A stretch of DNA of 64,000 nt from Poecilobothrus nobilitatus (GCA_947095535.1 OX352772.1:229286051-229350050), one strand, 5' to 3'. Counted from the first letter of the stretch, positions 1-12,551 are shown. Numbers and translations are program-made. The notes: generated by a model not told the origin, from the sequence alone.

Positions 1-218
1 GAGCCATGTTCCATCTCGGTTCGTCTCTTCCCAAAAACTTAATATAGAAGCCTGCTTTGTTTAATTCGTCAATTCAGAATTTGTTGACACTTTTTGCTAA
101 ATCTGTCCGGCATGTAAAACGTTATTTTTTCATTATCGAACGGGTCCTTTACCTCAAAAAGTAAAGGTTTTTGCCCTCGTTTTGTATCTAAAAATTTAAA
201 CGTTATAACTTCATACAT
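1..218 (-). pseudogene. partial small gene beside the PolB remnant
   Basis: Reading leftwards from an ATG at 218, an open frame begins MYEVITFKFL and contains the motif ITFYMPDRF. One frame change near position 75 leads to a further stretch (KAGFYIKFLGRD) that runs off the window edge. Small proteins with a beta-rich core and a YLP/YMP-D-RF-type motif often lie beside family B polymerase genes in arthropod virus-like elements; I suspect that family from memory only, and its function is not known to me. It lies on the same strand as the polymerase remnant and downstream of it. The gene is partial and carries at least one frameshift. Confidence 0.35.
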
Positions 219-424
219 CTTTAATATTTTTAAAAAGTTCTTATTCACCCTTTCCTAATGCTATTAATTCTTTAATGAAAACCTAGAATATTGAAAATAA
301 TAAGGATAACAGAAATAATATTGATCGAAAAAATATCTTACCATTTTCAAATTATATTTTGAATTGGATTTGATTTTAAATTTATTCGATTTTCAAATTA
401 AAGTAAAGAACTATTTTGAATATT

Positions 425-2560
425 CAGAGCATTATACACCTACTGTTTGAAAGAATACTGATTATTAATATCTTTGTACATTAAATATTTTTTTGGTTTA
501 TATGGATTATATCCAGCTATATATTCATTATTTGCTTCACTGTAGCGTTTTGAACATTGACTTAAACCTCCACGTATTCCCCTTTCAATAAACATAATCA
601 TATATATATATCTGATCATATCTAAATTTATTTCAGTGTATAATAACATAGCGTCCAGGATTTATTTCAATGTAATAACAAGTATAGCCAGGAAGAGTGT
701 AGTAATGAGCATAATCTAACTTATGTGTTTCTAAGGAATTTGTACGAAATATTTGAAATACATCTGCTAGTAGTAAAACGTCCGTTTTTAAGTACAAATC
801 TGAATAGTCTCCTAAGTTATTAAGGTTTAAATCACACCATACTTTTTAAGCATGAAGAGCATTGCTAATATTCTCTTCATTTAATTTATTATAAAAATTA
901 TATTTTTCAGGCAATTCTGTTTCATAGGGATATACTCCTTTTCTTTTTAAATAAGTCAATTTGATGTGACGTTAAATTAGAAAATTCGGACTCTAGGATT
1001 GGAAAATCGTTTAAAAGAGATGACAAATGATCTAAAAGAATCTATAAACCTAAATTTAATTTTGTTATATTTAATGGATCTTGTAAAGGATATATACTTC
1101 TCCTTATTTATTGGAAGTACATTTATATTACCCTCACCATTGTTTTGTGTATCTTTAATCAAAAAATGTGCATCATATGAACTAAGGTTATGAAATATAA
1201 TGGGTATAGTTAAGTCCTATTTATAATTTAAATTATAACCTACATGAGTAGGTCCACGATATTTTCAGTAAAATGGCAATGATCTTTAACCTTAATTTCA
1301 TTTGACGCAAAAATTTTTTCACACATGGGACATTTATCGACTAAGATAAAATAAATTTTTATAAATCTCATCTTCATTGGAGAGATTTTCTATTGGAACT
1401 ATAGTAGTAATACATGAGTTAAGTATAATTGCCAGCTGTTGCAGTTGGTTCATAAAACATTCAATACAATCCTCACCCCGATAAAACGCATATTTTCGGT
1501 AACTCGACTTAAGCGATCTTGTTAAATAATATCCAATTGAGTAGGGAATATGCTCTTGATACTTTTTTCCCCGTCTATTTCTTTTAAAATGCATTCTAAG
1601 TTCGTGTATATTACAAACGGAATCATTATCTTATTTCTATAATTGTTTATAGATTTTTAATCCAAATATAATGTCGATTAATATGTTCATTATTTCCATC
1701 AGAGTCCTGTTCTTCCAACATCATGAAGCTTATCTAAAATAAAATAAAATGTTAAGTATAAAATTAAATAAAAAGCAACAAAAACAAAATTCTAATATTA
1801 ACCTTTTTCCACTGATTTTGACAATTTTAATGGTACATCTTCCAATTTACTCTTGGGCACTTCACGATGATAAACAAATGCATTAATTGAAATATTATTG
1901 TTTTTTTTTCAAATAATCTAATGTTTTTTAACTCCATAGAAATGCTAATTCCTTCGAGGTTCAGAACGTCTTTATAATTTGGATAGCTTGAAGTCCGTTC
2001 GGGATGATTGTTGGTAGGATATAATGCTGACACAAAAGCCCATACAAAGCATGTCTCATCTTTATTTCGCACATTAATGTAAGCTCCATTCCTTGCAGGT
2101 GTTTTAATGTAAGATCCAACAAATGGTGAAAATTTAATAATATTTACAGTTAAATTTATAATAGCTGATAAAGCCCAACCACTGTTTCTTTCTTGAAATT
2201 CTTCGAATTTTCTTAACAGCGGTTCGTCTATAGTTTCTATAATTATTGCATCTATTTCATCTCCTTTATGTACTGCAACATTTTTTGTACTCAAATGTTT
2301 CAATTCATTTTTTTCTTCCTCATCTTCATACATTTTGAATTCACCACAAAAAACTGCATTTATTTTAATGCTGCTATGTTCTTTCAGTAAATTCTCAATT
2401 TATCTTCTATTAGACTTCTACATTCTTGAAAGAACATTTTCGGTAATATAAGTTAGTAATTACTCCTCATCAATTCTGTTTTTAAAAGCTGAATTTGATA
2501 GATCTTCCCACACCAAACATTGACATGATGATGACGATGATACTTCAAATTCACCACAGC
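425..2560 (-). pseudogene. family B DNA polymerase remnant (arthropod virus-like type)
   Basis: Broken pieces in several minus-strand frames follow the order of the large PolB proteins found in virus-like elements of arthropod genomes. The N-terminal part (about 2560-1827) has the segment RNSGWALSAIINLTVN and the conserved CFVWAFVSALYP. Then comes a piece with KKYQEHIPYSIGYYL and FYRGEDCIE (1594-1334). A zinc-finger-like CPMCEKIF piece, an exonuclease-like HNLSSYDAHF, a segment KTDVLLLADVF, and finally GGLSQCSKRYSEAN with YLMYKDINN (polymerase motif A region) follow at 1330-440. Palm motifs B and C are missing, so the gene is cut off about two thirds of the way. At least five frame changes or stops make it dead. 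It is distinct from the Polinton polymerase at 44-48 kb. The family assignment rests on motif order recalled from related proteins. Confidence 0.7.
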
Positions 2561-5021
2561 TTCTAAAAGACTTGAATCCATTCATCATTCAAGCAAAGGA
2601 TTTCAGTTTACTCAATGCTGAAGTAAAATGAAATTTTGTCCCTGTTTTCTGGGCAGATGATAAGATATTTTCTCCACTTGGTTACACTGACTTATCATCT
2701 TGAATAAGATTTCTTGATGTTTTCTTATGAGATTCTCAGCCTAGCTTTCCATAGTTACTTGTTATGATCAATAATTTTTATTAGAAAATATAAGTTATTC
2801 AATCTTTGAGTCATTATGACTTACTATTTAATATATGATCATATAATTATGTATTATGTATTTATTAAGAAAATAAATTATTGTAAGCACATTTTATTAA
2901 AACAACTATTATTTAATAACAAACGACTCTTTGTTCATCAACCTCACTCACTTTATATAATACACATACCTAACTTGCTACTAAATACTAATTTCAAGGT
3001 TAACCACTTAATGCATATTATTGAAAATAAATTCTCATATTACTTTAACATTCCATATCCTAAAAAAAGAATTAAAATAGCTTGAAGTAATCAAGTTAAG
3101 TAACATTTTTTAATTTTTATCGCAAAACCATAAACATTCACTACAAACTATAGGATATTTTTGATAATTTCATAACAGAACATCTTTCCAATATAATATA
3201 GTCTATTCAAAATCTAAGATGGTTGATACATGCTCCCAATAACTCCGGCGGGGTCCGATTCGGTCCTTGCTACTCCCAAAGGGCCCCTTTTAAATTATAC
3301 TACCAAAGCACTAAGTCCATCAAATTTTTTAATGTTCAAACCTTCATCTATCTTGAGATCCTAAATCTCCGAACTTCGCCCCTTATGATCTTTTTTCAAT
3401 TCTCCGAACCTACCGAATTCCCAACCTTTTTCCAAACCTCTAAACTTGCTAAAGCTTTTACGCTTATAACATCGTACCAAAGGTTTAAACCCCCTACCTT
3501 AAAACTTTTTAAACCCACTTAATAATTTAATTTTTAAATTTCATAACACATATTCTCTCACTCTAATCCTAAACTCAAATCCATAATATCCTTCATTCAA
3601 TTATATACATAATACATAATACATACATATAATAACTTGTTTTCATTCTAATTATGAAATTTATTCAGCATTAACTTGTTAACCTTCAAAAATTTTATAT
3701 CAGTTAATATTACACTTACTAACAATGCCGGCTTAATAACTAAAATCAAAAGCTTTTTAATAGAATTTTTCAAGCTTCATTACATTTATATGTTGCACAC
3801 GCAAATAATTGCAATAATACTAATTTCAAAGTTAATCACTTAATGCATATTACTGTTAATAAATGCACATATTACTTTATCATTCCAATAACGTCACTTC
3901 CTGTAGTCAACCATATCCATACTCTCTGATACTACATGGTCATGACGTCATTTCCTGGGATCAAATCGGCATAGCTATACTACTTACCTAAAATTTGTTA
4001 TTTTGATAAACATTAGATTTGAATAAATAATCAATAATTTCGTTAATTCAAATTAAAACATGTTTTTTACATTCATATTATATTATATTTATTTTATTTA
4101 CATAAAGTTTATTTAGTTTAAATTTTTATACATAATTTTTTTTAATATCTCATTTGCGTAAATTTAGTCTAGATTTTCTTATAACTTTTAATTTTTCCAC
4201 TGTTCCATTTTTGATGATTTCCTGTTTACTAATTCACTTGGAATTTCGTTTTATTAATATTGTTAAAAATAAATCTAAAATTTTAATGCTATGTTAATAG
4301 CAACTTTCATTTAAATTGTACCACTTTGGATGTCATATACTTGTCAGTTCAATTATTTTATTTTTAAGTATTCTTTTAAATTTTTTTTATGCACCTTGTT
4401 TTTAAATACTGCTTTAAAATAGTTAAACTGATATAAACATATATTAAAAAAAGATGTACTTGGATTTTTTAAATTAGATTAATATTGCTCGCTCAAATTT
4501 GATAAATGTTTCAGTTAAAAGTTCTGATTAAGAATTGTTATCTATTAATATATTTTTACAATTGGTGCATTTAAAAGATACTTAGCATTAAGGGTATTAA
4601 TTTTATTAGATAATTTATTTTGTTTTACTAAATTATACTTTGTTTTTTAAAATTACCACTTTTTATTTAAATAATATTTAGTTTATAATAAAAATTTCGT
4701 AGAGAAAAAACGTATGCTTACCATTAATAATTTAAAATAAAATAAATTTACATCGTATTGCCCTTCTAGACTACTATTTCTACTATCAATCACTTCATTT
4801 AAGGAAGCAGGGCAGTTGCTCTCACCAGAAATCATTTGTTCTTTAATAATTGTGAAGATGCTACTTATTTTAGTTGGTTCGGGGATCATTTCTACTTTCT
4901 ATATTTATTTCTTTTAAAAAAGTTTTTGTTTATTTTTTTCAAAAGTTTTATTGAACACGCTTCCCTTACTTAATGCATTTTTGTACCCATTTTTATTTTT
5001 TGCATTAATAAATTTTATATT
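2561..5021. other. AT-rich stretch without a recognisable gene
   Basis: About 2.4 kb with only short chance frames on either strand. A sequence of roughly 75 bases at 2985-3060 recurs in the same orientation at 3818-3893 with scattered differences (shared core CACTTAATGCATATTA). A small G+C-richer patch lies at 3238-3290. I see no coding motif, RNA fold or transposon end here. Confidence 0.5.
2985..3893 (+). repeat. spaced direct repeat (about 75 bp, 830 bp apart)
   Basis: The stretches 2985-3060 and 3818-3893 align along their length: both contain TACTAATTTCAA followed by CACTTAATGCATATTA and then a CATATTACTTTA segment, with point differences and small gaps. They could be the ends of a small old element or a diverged tandem copy. 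No terminal TG...CA or coding content supports an LTR reading. Confidence 0.4.
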
Positions 5022-6391
5022 AACGAGGAAGAGTGCAGTAGAGTAGACTGTGTCAACTCTGGGATACCCGTATGAATGTAATATATCCTGTTTCTATAAA
5101 ACTTGATCATCTTTTAAAAACATTCAGAGTTTTAGTACCGAACTACAGAGATATATTTATGTAAATTGTGGAGTTGTATGATAGCTACCCGAATCTATTG
5201 CGCCTAGCTTCATTAAGTTCCAAGAAATGCAAAAAGCCTGAACCGGCTGCTTTAGACCATTCAAATTTTACAAAAGTTTTTGGCATGCAACTCGACACTT
5301 TTTCACTAAATTTCAGATAGCTAGCTTCAATAGACACTGAGTTATTTTCATTTAAAAGAGAAGTTGTATGGCAACTATCCGAACCTGTCATATCATCACA
5401 ACAAAATTTTACAATAGTTGTTGCTATAAAACTCGATCATCATTTGCAAAATTTCAGATTCCTAGATTGAATAGACACTGGGTTATTTCCATTTAAAGAA
5501 AGAAGTTGTATGGCAGCTACTCGAACCCGGCTGCCGAAAATGCTGGAGTTAAATAGCAAAACTAACAATTTTGTAAAAGTGACGTAAAAAAAATTTCAGC
5601 CTCCTAACTCCTTTATTTTTTCAGTTATCGTGCGGACGGACACTGAGCTATTTTCATTTAAAAAGAGAAGTTGTATGGCAGCAACCCGAACCCGTCGAAC
5701 CACCACAACCAAATTTTGCAGAAGTTGTTGCCATAAAACTTGATCATCATTCGCAAAATTGCAGATACCTAGATTGAACAGACACTGGGTTATTTCCATT
5801 TAAAGAAAGACGTTGTATGGCAGCTACTCGAACCCGGCGGCCGAAAATGCTGGAGTTAAATAGCAAAACTAACAATTTTACAAAAGTAACGTAAAAAAAT
5901 TTTCAGCCTCCTAGCTCCTCTATTTTTTGAGTTATAGTGCGGACGGACACTGAGTTCTTTCATTTAAAAAGAGATTTTGTATGGCAGCTACCCGAACCCG
6001 TCACACCACCACAACCAAATTTTGCAAAAGTTGTTGCCATAAAACTTGATCATCATTCGCAAAATTTCAAATACCTAGATTGAACAGACACTGGGTTATT
6101 TCTATTTAAAGAAAGACGTTGTATGGCAGCTACCCGAACCCGGGGACAGAAAATGCTGGAGTGAAATAGCAAAACTAACAATTTTGTAAAAGTGACGTAA
6201 AAAAATTTCAGCCTCCTAGCTCCTTTATTTTTTGAATTATCGTGCGGACGGACGTACATGGCTTAATCGACTCAGAATTCGATTCTGAGCCGATCCATAC
6301 CTTTGACACTATATCTAGCTCGACTCCTTTAAGGTGTCACAAACGTAATGGCAAATTTATTATACCCTTGAACATAGTTCATACGGGTATA
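5022..6391 (+). repeat. RepA-type dispersed repeat, divergent subfamily
   Basis: The left end (AACGAGGAAGAGTGCAGTAG, then TGTCAACTC and GATACCCGTATG) and the right end (TTATTATACCC...ATACGGGTATA) match the two ends of the RepA repeats at 28422-29978 and 56093-57666. The interior is different: it is mostly an array of about 305-bp units (see 5350-6250). The right end can fold, since TATACCC and GGGTATA are complementary across a short loop. No coding sequence is visible. Similar end motifs and GTCCG runs are known from dispersed repeats of flies, so a non-autonomous DNA element is likely. Exact class unknown. Confidence 0.6.
5350..6250 (+). repeat. tandem array of ~305-bp composite units
   Basis: The phrase GTTGTATGGCAGCTAC recurs near 5355, 5505, 5667, 5813, 5968 and 6118. 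Alternate copies are followed by one of two different continuations: CCACAACCAAATTTTGC, or GCCGAAAATGCTGGAGT. The true unit is therefore a dimer of about 305 bases, present about three times. GCGGACGGAC appears in alternate half-units. This explains the short frames here, all of which arise from repetition. Confidence 0.75.
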
Positions 6392-6764
6392 AAAATTTCG
6401 AATAGGTTATTACAGTTCAACTAAGCACTTGTGTTGCATATTTCATTTTCATTCATTGAAAATTATTAGGAGAAACGTGCTCAGGTTTTAATTTGGGCAT
6501 AACCTTACGTTTTGTTTACTATCTATTTCAAACAATTTCTCTACTATCTGCCAAGAAACAACTTCATATTTAGTTTTTAAATTACAATTCAGTAAAATAT
6601 TTTTTAGTTTTTATTAAATGAATAAAATCATAAAATTCCATTATTTTTTTTCCATTATGGTAAAAATACGGTTTATCTTCTTCGGTAAGGTTTGTTTTTT
6701 TTTTTTATTTATTTTAAAATTTAAATTAAACATTTAATTTTCTAAAATGAAATATCTATTTTTT

Positions 6765-6846
6765 ATTGATCTTCAGATCAATATCTATTGATCTAAAGAT
6801 CAATAAAATTCATTCAATTCATATTATTGATCTTCAGATCAATAAT
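6765..6846. repeat. three adjacent GATC-centred hairpins
   Basis: Three inverted repeats follow one another: 6765-6782 is ATTGATC, TTCA, GATCAAT; 6787-6804 is ATTGATC, TAAA, GATCAAT; 6823-6846 has a 10-base stem (ATTATTGATC) around the same TTCA loop. AGATCT follows twice just beyond. The stems are perfect. No function is visible. Confidence 0.7.
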
Positions 6847-7089
6847 ATATAGATCTGTCAGATCTTTTATAATGAAGAGAATATTCACAATATTAGTTTG
6901 TTATAATATTACAGCAAATATACTCCCCACTTCAAGAATTGCAATGTTATTTACTTTATATACAATTTTTATTTTATATTTTTTTTTTTTTTTAAAGTAA
7001 TAAATTTTTAATTATGCTTCATTAAGTTACACTTTAAATTTTTATTCTTATTTCTACCGCAATCATTCTTTGGTTTGTATTTTTATTCT

Positions 7090-7330
7090 TGTTTACTATT
7101 TGTTTAGCTAGAGATTATTATTATTTAGAATAAGATGTTTAATTTCTGTTTTGAAAATCACTATGGATTCGATTTCTTTAAGTTCAGAAGGTAATTCATT
7201 ATACAATCTTAAACTTTTGTATCAGCAGTTATTATACTGCTAGTTGGTCTTGAATAAAGATAGGTAAAAATTCGATATATTGCGTTTTGTGCGTACGAAT
7301 ATCAATCATTCAAAGTTGTGTTCTTGTATA
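7090..7330 (-). pseudogene. LINE reverse transcriptase C-terminal tail fragment
   Basis: Read leftwards, the sequence encodes YKSLRLYNELPSELKEIES, followed by VIFKTEIKHLI. This is the usual final block of Jockey/CR1-group ORF2 proteins (N-x-LP-x-x-[LI]K at the end of the protein). A preceding segment in another frame resembles the block before it. Only about 80 residues remain, with an in-frame stop before YKSL. It abuts the P-like fragment at 7335. The clade cannot be refined. Confidence 0.5.
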
Positions 7331-7334
7331 GGTT

Positions 7335-7870
7335 TCTGTTATTGGCTCCTTGATTCGATATTATTCCAACAATCTTAATATTTACTGAATTGTACTTAGA
7401 TAAAATTTCTTTTATGAAACTTTCTAAACTATTTTCTAATGTGGAAGTTGCGGAAATTACATGTGCATTAAAATTACATTGAAATTAAGACCGTTTTGAT
7501 ATTATTCGTCTGATCATGAACCAACAAATTTGTGAGCCCAACACAATTTTTCTGCTACTACCGTTATCTACTACACCACAAACTTCACATTTTGCTGAAT
7601 CGTATTTAAAAGTTTTGCTTACATGAACTTCATCGAATATAAGGACACCAAATGAATTTAGTTCATCTAAATAAAACATGTATTCATCAATATGTATAAA
7701 ATTAAAAATATGTTCAATAAATACCTGAATCCTTAAACTTTTCCTTTAAAATTTGAAATTGCTCCTCATATATCCCAGCTGAAGATTGTCTTATTAGCAA
7801 GTATTTCGAAAATGTTGTCCTTGTAGGTATCTTACATCCTATATTTTTTAAAAATTCGTTTCTGGAGATT
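7335..7870 (-). pseudogene. P-like (THAP9/P family) transposase fragment 1
   Basis: Pieces in at least two frames follow P-family transposase order. The first (7860-7720) resembles the block before the catalytic domain. Then comes FGVLIFDEVHVSKTFKY with CGVVDNG (7679-7485), where the D of FDE is the expected first catalytic acid. A later piece contains IVGIISNQGANNRNLY, matching the CDQGxNN block of the family. The THAP DNA-binding domain and the C-terminus are missing. It is separate from the longer copy at 8879-11002, which carries the same two blocks. Confidence 0.6.
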
Positions 7871-8878
7871 TATAAAATAACGAGCAAGCTAGAAATCTTT
7901 GACTTTCAGTCATTTATTTTTCCTTTAAAAAAAATTTAATAAATATTCACAATTAATATATAACTATATGAGAGTATTAAAATATTATAAACATTTAATA
8001 CAAAAAAGAACGCATTAGAAATTGAATTCCTAACTAAAATAGAATATACATCTAGGAATCTATATATATGTAAATTTAAATAAAATATCTAAATTTTGTA
8101 AGTACATATATGCATATATGTTAATAAAATTAATGTATATTTAAAAATATTATATTTTCCAAATAAGTTTCAATTTCATTAATTAATTTCCATTTCATAT
8201 GTATTTACATACTTTTTATAATTTTTTTTATTTATACATACATATATATGCATGTTTTTATTTGTACATAATCTACTAATTCTTTTTCTGACTAACTGAC
8301 TGACTATACTAATTCTATTTCTGACAGTATCATTTCCGCAAAATTTTTTGCATGTTCAGTATTGTTTGTTGCCTTGATTGCTTTATTTAAATCCATTCGT
8401 GCTTTTTCTTTAATTACATTGTATCTGTTTTTTAGATTAGTATATTTTTTTAATAGTTTAAAATGTTTATTTTTAGAGTTTTTATTTATATATTCTTGCT
8501 TTTTTCGTGTAAAAAATGATGTTTTGTTTAATTTTTTTTTTATTAAGGCTAAGAGCTTCGTCTAATAAAGGACTGCGAAATTTTATATCAACTTGCTAGT
8601 AGTTCTTTAGGGGTATGATCAAAAGAGGTTTTTCACAAACGTTAAAAATCAATCAATTTGCATTTTACAAACATTGAAAAAAGTATTCGTTGGGTATTTA
8701 AGACCTTTTTCTATGTTTTCGTAAGTCTTTTGATAAATTAATTGTTTTCGATCAACAAGAGTTAAATTTATATTCTTTATCTAATGCTCCATACAAAATT
8801 CACATTTAATCTTATTATTTATGTTGTAAATTACATACCCAATCAAATTATGCTTGAATTTGCAGATATTTCACTATT
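7871..8878. other. AT-rich spacer, possible LINE scrap on minus strand
   Basis: Mostly simple AT-rich sequence. On the minus strand at about 8580-8290, broken frames encode Lys/Asn-rich text with NVIKEKARMDLNKAIKATN, loosely like the linker between endonuclease and reverse transcriptase of Jockey elements. This is too weak to call a gene. A short TGACTAACTGACTGACTA run lies at 8289-8306. Confidence 0.3.
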
Positions 8879-11002
8879 TTAATTTTCCAATGAATCGCTA
8901 TCAGTAGTATCTTCATTGTATTCTATGTTTTCTTGTTCATCGCAATTGTACTCATCATCAAAATTCAAGTTTTTAATAATTTCACCCGTTCGCACCCGTT
9001 TACCTTCAACAACCAAATCTTCATCGCACAAGGCATTTGCACATTTTGAAATGCAGTTTTCATATTCATAAAACATCTTAGGTAGTAGGATAGTTAAATT
9101 CTCTTACGGATGGATACCGATTGTATTCTCCTTTTCCACGAATAATAGCAAAACATTTTCTAATATGTCTTAATTTAATTTTCTTATTAAAATATAATCT
9201 ACATTTTTATAATCATGAAATATTTCTTCTGGCATTTCAATTAAAGATGTCATATTTTGTATTCTTTAAATACGTATATTGTTTTTTTTCCTCCTTTAGA
9301 ATTTTTCGTTATTAATTCAACACTTTCTGTGTACAATCTCATTTCTACCAAAAATATTTTTTGTTCTCGTAAATTTTTCTATTAATTGAACTTTTGAAAA
9401 AATATTGGGTCCAAATTTGTTCTGGGAATTAAATATATCAAATATAAGTTGTTCATTTTTTCACTGTAATCTGCAGTTGGTGCAATATATTCACTTGTGG
9501 AATTTGAGAGATTTCCTGAAGCAGCATTTGTATGTATAGCTGCTGAAACAGAACTGCTTAATATTTGTATTGCATATGACACTCGCATCTTTCCGAAATT
9601 GTTTGGTTGAATATGATTATTAGTCAATTTTGTCAACACTCTAGTTACACAATTTCCTTTTTGTAGTACTACAGACCAGCTTGTATTCCCAGATTTTGTT
9701 TTTAATTTGTAATCCATCAATACATTTTCACTTGATTTTATTAAATGACACATGCAAAAACAGCAGTATATTTTTTGACCATTTCTAGTAAAATATGAAT
9801 TATCACGGTTAATATTTTAATCGTTATACAAATAACGGTTATTCCATCCTTGATTACAGACAATTGTTTTAATTAAAATCCCAGATGCGTGACACTTATC
9901 AATGATAAAAAAAAACAAGTGGTTCCATTTTTTCCGTGTATAGGTGTCGCTGAAACTGAAACAACTTGTGCTATAACATAGTTTCACGATGACAGTAACC
10001 CTCGTATAGTGCAAGCACAAAGTTTATTTCCAATTATATTTTCCCTATTAATTCCATCGGTGCAAACTAATATTAATATAACGATATTAATATAATCGTT
10101 GCGTATAATTCGAATTTCGTCAAAAATTAGAACACCCTATTTTGTATAATCGACTGTTTCAGGAACTGTAAATTTTTTTGAGTACATTAAATAATTTTTC
10201 ATTTATTCCAGGTAGCACCCAGTCAATTGGTAACCAATTATGAAATGAAGGAACTGTTGGTAGCTGAAATTTTAAATTTTCTCTAAGAAATTTATAAAAT
10301 GAAGGAGACTGATGGAATATGCCATATTGGTTTTTTTTCGATTTTTTAGGATAATGTTTGAGAATATTTTAGAATTTTGTGAAGCTTTTAAAACATTTAT
10401 TTTGTTGATAATTTTTTTTAATTTCATTTAATTTATATTTAGTTTTCAAATAAGTTCTACTTGTATTGTTTCTTAAAACATTACTTTTTTTTTAAGTATT
10501 AGCTTCAATTTTATATACTTATTTTTCCACAATTGTAAGAACCGCTTATATTTTTCACAATGGTTACAATTTTTTTCTTCCGTTTCACTTGGAACATCTG
10601 AATTTTTATCTTCGAAATTAGCATATTAATAAAAGTATTTTGAACTACTTGGCATATACGATGAATTTAGCAAAGTAAATTCATCATAATCATCAATATT
10701 TAAATTTTTGTCGAAAATTTTGGGTCCATGATACATTTTAATATCTTTTTTATATTTTTTCGAAACATCATTTACATTACTAATATCTCATTCATCTTCT
10801 TCTGAAAAATCTGAATTTTTTCCTTCTTTTTGTGGGCCACATATGTAGCTTCACAATTTAATAAATGGATTGGTTTGAACCCCCTTCGTAATCTTGCGAA
10901 GTCATTAGTGACATTGCTATTCCTGAAGCAATCTGACGAGAAATGTTTTCTACATATATAATTCTGTTTCTTCCGTATGTCGAGTCGTCCTATAATTTGC
11001 AT
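8879..11002 (-). pseudogene. P-like (THAP9/P family) transposase, long decayed copy
   Basis: Read leftwards, the parts are in P-family order. The THAP-type zinc finger is partial, with YICRKHFSSDCF and RLRRGFKPIHLL (11002-10772). Next comes a block SPSFYKFLRENLKFQLPTVP (about 10310-10245), then GVLIFDEI at the first catalytic acid (about 10130). WNHLFFF and a following NQGWNNR block lie at 10020-9817. The GTP-binding-insertion/C-terminal part (9753-9382) has FGKMRVSYAIQILSSSVSAA and IAPTADYSEKMNN. Finally LNQDILEN-like text and an acidic tail lie at 9370-8879. THAP9/P transposases cut and paste DNA by an RNase H-fold nuclease. Numerous stops and frame changes make this copy dead. I did not find its terminal inverted repeats. 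Confidence 0.75.
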
Positions 11003-11249
11003 CCAATCATATAGTAACTATATATATATACATAACTAGAATTCACGTAGAAGAAAAAATTGTAGTCAATTTCATTGATTTGAAATCCCGAAGAAAAGAT
11101 CGTATTTGAGGTTATTTCGTAAAAAGATGACCGTATTTTAGGTATACCATCAAAAACATAAGAAAAACAAAACAAAAAAATATTATTTTTTCATTCATTC
11201 TGTTTTTATATAACGGACCAGTTTATATTATATGAGTTTATATAACAGA

Positions 11250-11992
11250 TCACACTTTATCGAAAGCTTGGGTTATGTCTAAAAATCTTGCAGAACAGAA
11301 TTCTTTCTTTTCGAAAACTTCATTTACGCTATCAACTATTCTATCAATTTGTTCAACTGTTGCATGTTTACGCCTGAAGTCAAATTGATAATTTGCGATC
11401 AATCCATTTGACCACAAAACTAGGTTTACTCTGCCCATACACAGTTTTTAAAAAAGTTTGGAAAGAGTTGATAAAAGGCTAATTGGTCTGTATCATGAGA
11501 CCTTGTTTAATATTTACCTGGTTTGGGAATAACAATAATTTGGGCTATTTTTCATTGTTTCGGAAAGAAGCACGTCTTCATTATTACTTTAAAGATATAA
11601 GTAATATGTTTTTATTATATTAATATTACCTTGTGCGGTAACTTTTTAATCAGTTTGCTGGTTATTTTATCACATCCTGAAGATTCTTTAAGTTTTAATT
11701 GTTTATTTATTATTTTATTTACTTCACCAACTTTAAATTTAGCTATAGGTACATCCAGTTGAAGAGGAATATCAAGAGAGTTATCTATTTTATCATTATT
11801 TTCTTTGCTGATTTCACAATCATGGAATTGAAAAGTTGTTTCAAGATGTTTAGGAAGCATTTCGGCTTTAACTTTATCTGTTCTTGACCATTCTTTGTTA
11901 GGTTTTTGAATTGTTGGATTATTTTGTTTAGCTTTATATATTGAGGAATCTGTAGTTTCTGTTGCGGTTAGATTTGATAAGTATTGTTCCAT
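11250..11992 (-). pseudogene. Jockey-type LINE reverse transcriptase fragment
   Basis: Two minus-strand pieces. The piece 11992-11615 (125 residues) carries VGEVNKIINKQLKLKESSGCDKI, the conserved block just before the first reverse transcriptase motifs (K-x-x-SSG-D-x-I). The piece 11438-11250 has QFDFRRKHATVEQ and FLDITQAFDKV, where the D-x-x-x-AFD motif carries the first catalytic aspartate. The palm FADD box and endonuclease are missing. The remaining sequence is interrupted between 11440 and 11615. Confidence 0.75.
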
Positions 11993-12551
11993 ACTTCATT
12001 TTTCATTTTATCTAGAATGTTTTTAAGATCTTTTATTGCTTTATTTTATTTCTTATAAACTTAAAAGATTTTTTTTATTATAGCACATTCCGTCGTACAA
12101 TAAGTTATGTAATTGTAGATTGAGGACACATTTAAAAATAAAATTTAATTATAGTACAGCGTATACAGAAAAACAGTGTACAAAAAAATACTTAAACAAA
12201 TCTTTATTTTTTTTTATTAATTTATTTATTTTCCATATACGTAATACAATAAGCTAATGCATAGTTATTATAATGTTTTTTATCTTTTTTTTTCTTAATT
12301 AGTAATACAAAAAACAAAGTTAATAAATTCAACACAAATTACAAATAAAAAAAATAAAAAATACTCATTTTAAAAATTTGTTTGTATCTGTATAATGGAA
12401 TGGAACTATACTTTAGTTTTAAAACTACTAGTGTTGTATAGTATATTCACAAAATGTTAGTGTTGTATGTTTATTTTTGTGAGGTAAGTTAAAAAAAAAC
12501 TAAGAACTAAAATTAAGATAAATCGGAATTAAAATAGACCGGAAATTTTTG
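11993..12551. other. AT-rich spacer, nothing recognised
   Basis: About 560 bases with homopolymer A and T runs and no frame, motif or fold that I can support on either strand. Confidence 0.4.

Noticed and set aside
2985..3893. Small LTR retrotransposon bounded by the 75-bp repeats
   Set aside because: No TG...CA ends, primer site, polypurine tract or coding sequence in between.
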